NCBI GenBank assembly: GCA_002308955.1
Contig: DBWJ01000070.1
Span: 3,298 to 10,384 of the forward strand
Reading direction: 5' to 3'
Length of the DNA: 7,087 nucleotides
Origin: Lachnoclostridium sp. UBA1241
Lineage (GTDB): Bacteria; Bacillota; Clostridia; Lachnospirales; Lachnospiraceae
The translations under genes were made by a program, and so were the position numbers. Under the pieces are notes generated by a model. It ran no database searches, had not been told where the DNA came from, and worked only from the letters and a program-made list of their open reading frames with translations. Below are positions 5,757 to 7,087 of this stretch, piece by piece; within the stretch, counting starts at the first letter, position 1, and each line of letters starts with the position of its first letter.

Positions 5757-6590
5757 TCATTCTTCCCCGACGCTCTTATACCAGCGCCCGTCCTTCGCTG
5801 CCTGCTTTAGGAACCGGTCGGCCTCGTCCGTCAGTTCTTCCGTCAGGTCGGTATCGATGTTATGCCCGCAGTTTGAATACATCACGAGCTTGCAGTGCGG
5901 CAGGCATTTGGCGGTCCGCATCATCAGTTCCGGAGTGCTGATTGGGTCCTCCGCGCCGCCGAGGATCAAGGTCGGCGTCGTAATCGACCGGAGCGCCTCG
6001 CAAAGCGCTTCCTCCGAGCCGAGACGCATCAGCGGTCTTCCGTAATCCACCTTCTTCTCTCTGGGATCCGGCTCCGGATTCTTCGAAATCCGCTCCTCCC
6101 GCTCCTTTCTCCGAAGCACGCGCGCCTCGTCACCGTCAATCGGCGGGTCAAAGGGCGGAGGGGAGGAAATCAGGCCCTGCATTAGCATTTGCCGGTAAGA
6201 CATCACGCCTGCTGCCAGACTGTGCGGGCCGGGAACCATTGCGACAAATGCGAAGACTCTTTCGGGGTGCCCAAACATCAGGTGCCAGCCGACCCCCGCG
6301 CCGTGGGACGCGCCCGTGTACGCGAATTTTTCGATTCCGAGGGCGTCCGCGAGGCAGACCACATCGTCCGCGAACACGTCATACCAGGCGTCGCCGTAGT
6401 CCTCCGTCACATAGTCGGACGGCGCAAAGCCCCGAAGTGTCAGGCAATACACGTGATAACCGCGCTCCGCGAGCGCCTGCTGCACGCCCTTCGGATAGAA
6501 TCCGACCTGCGCCGAGAGCACCGCCTTATCGCCAGAGCCGTACTCCTCATAATACAGGCGAAGTCCGTCTTTCGTTGTCACATATCCCAT
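5757..6590 (-). CDS. Alpha/beta hydrolase fold protein
   Basis: This 277-residue protein has a full catalytic triad. The nucleophile elbow is GASHGAG (93-99, Ser95), the acid is in GGAEDPIST (211-219, Asp215) and the histidine in SNCGHNID (239-246, His243). The strand and loop LTLRGFAPSD (50-59) match the conserved RG(F/H)G.S region of the fold. The oxyanion-hole segment, normally HG(W/F/G) after strand 3, reads SAQVGFYPKG (26-35) and lacks the usual His. Residues about 144-190, between core strands, are unusually rich in Pro and charged residues (FDPPIDGDEAR, RRKEREERISK) and would form the cap. AAGGAG lies 6 nt before the ATG at 6590. The family covers esterases, haloperoxidases, epoxide hydrolases and lactonases; the substrate is unknown. 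It is probably cytosolic, as no signal peptide is visible. Confidence 0.9.
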   Translation of the reverse strand: MGYVTTKDGLRLYYEEYGSGDKAVLSAQVGFYPKGVQQALAERGYHVYCLTLRGFAPSDYVTEDYGDAWYDVFADDVVCLADALGIEKFAYTGASHGAGVGWHLMFGHPERVFAFVAMVPGPHSLAAGVMSYRQMLMQGLISSPPPFDPPIDGDEARVLRRKEREERISKNPEPDPREKKVDYGRPLMRLGSEEALCEALRSITTPTLILGGAEDPISTPELMMRTAKCLPHCKLVMYSNCGHNIDTDLTEELTDEADRFLKQAAKDGRWYKSVGEE

Positions 6591-6631
6591 TGTTGTCTCC
6601 TTATTGCGTCACATTTACATAGCGGCAAATG

Positions 6632-7087
6632 TCACCGCAAAGTTTTCAGGTATTCCTTATGCTCCTCCGACACGCGGAAGCTCTCGATTGCCTTCTGGAT
6701 TGCCTTCTTGTGCGACCACGGGTCGAGCTTTCGCTGTTCGAAATACGGAATGGCCGCGTCGTACTGCTTCGCGAGCGCCGTCGCGAAATACCACGCAACC
6801 ATCATCTTAAGATAATAATCCTCGCCCTGCTTCTCGGCTACCCAGCCGAGGTATTCCGCCTTGAAGTCCTCGCCGAGAAACTCGTTCATCAGCATGCGCA
6901 TGCCGAACCGCGCGGTGTAAACGTGATCCGAGGCGATCCAGCGGCGGATGCACGGAAGGAGCCGGTCGTGGTGCTTTGTGAATACCTTCGGGCTCGACTG
7001 GTCGCACACCGGCCAGCAGTCCACGTACGGAAGAAAGGCGTCCACGGCCCGCACGCATTCGTCGAAGTCCCGGATCATCGAAAGCAC
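6632..7087 (-). CDS. AlkD-like DNA alkylation repair protein, N-terminus cut by window edge
   Basis: The frame is open to the right edge, where the first codon is GTG in mid-gene, so 151 C-terminal residues are visible. The family is about 230 residues long, so roughly 80 are missing. AlkD proteins are HEAT-like repeat DNA glycosylases that excise N3- and N7-alkylated purines without base flipping. Against AlkD as I recall it, W25 and D29 (WPVCD), R60 (in YTARFGMRMLM) and W99 (in MVAWYFATALAK) sit at the Trp, catalytic Asp, Arg and Trp positions. The tail LDPWSHKKAIQKAIES matches the last repeat. Residue numbers count from the window edge. The conserved residues suggest an active enzyme, though this Clostridia subgroup is divergent and its activity is inferred. 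The next gene starts 41 nt downstream. Confidence 0.88.
   Translation of the reverse strand: MLSMIRDFDECVRAVDAFLPYVDCWPVCDQSSPKVFTKHHDRLLPCIRRWIASDHVYTARFGMRMLMNEFLGEDFKAEYLGWVAEKQGEDYYLKMMVAWYFATALAKQYDAAIPYFEQRKLDPWSHKKAIQKAIESFRVSEEHKEYLKTLR

Noticed and set aside
6611..6632. ACATTT...AAATGT inverted repeat at the AlkD-like stop codon
   Set aside because: It is a six-pair AT-rich stem with a 10-nt loop and no U-run; weak enough to be chance.
6189..6815. Plus-strand open frame of 208 codons
   Set aside because: It runs opposite the hydrolase and AlkD-like genes and across their intergenic gap, with no domain signature.
1..7087. Phage, CRISPR, toxin-antitoxin, defence island, tRNA or rRNA content
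   Set aside because: I found no spaced repeats, structural RNA signatures, integrase/transposase genes or defence domains on either strand.

Overview
The window looks like an ordinary chromosomal segment of an anaerobic Firmicute (class Clostridia, possibly Lachnospiraceae-like). The reasons are GC content in the mid-50s percent by eye, strong AGGAGG/AAGGAG ribosome binding sites on nearly every gene, and family variants I associate with Clostridia: a PrdX/ProXp-ala-type editing protein, a CD3324-type N-terminal domain, and a hypoxanthine-DNA-glycosylase-type UDG. I cannot name a species.

All nine supported genes are on the minus strand, so transcription runs from high to low coordinates. 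In that order they are: an AlkD-like DNA alkylation repair protein (N-terminus off the right edge), an alpha/beta hydrolase, an MBL-fold hydrolase of the COG1237 type, a Gfo/Idh/MocA oxidoreductase, a prolyl-tRNA editing (YbaK/ProX) protein, a family-6-like uracil/hypoxanthine DNA glycosylase, an APH-fold kinase whose start overlaps the glycosylase stop, a two-domain HTH plus ParB-like protein, and a 2H phosphoesterase fused to the start of a GNAT-like domain (C-terminus off the left edge). The first seven are separated by 60 nt or less and could be one transcript. A 144-nt gap at 1485-1628 then holds a promoter-like TTGACA-17-TGTAAC and an imperfect REP-like inverted repeat. It separates the last two genes from the rest.

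The genes do not form a recognisable pathway. Four act on damaged or mischarged nucleic acids or on RNA (AlkD-like, UDG, tRNA editing, 2H phosphoesterase). The others are generic enzymes of unknown substrate. I see no phage, defence, CRISPR, tRNA, rRNA or intact insertion-sequence content, and no clear new system. The points most worth a second look are the two domain fusions at the left end and the REP-like intergenic element. No stretch longer than 300 bases lacks a gene. Several starts were moved downstream of the longest possible ORF on the basis of Shine-Dalgarno spacing and family N-termini.
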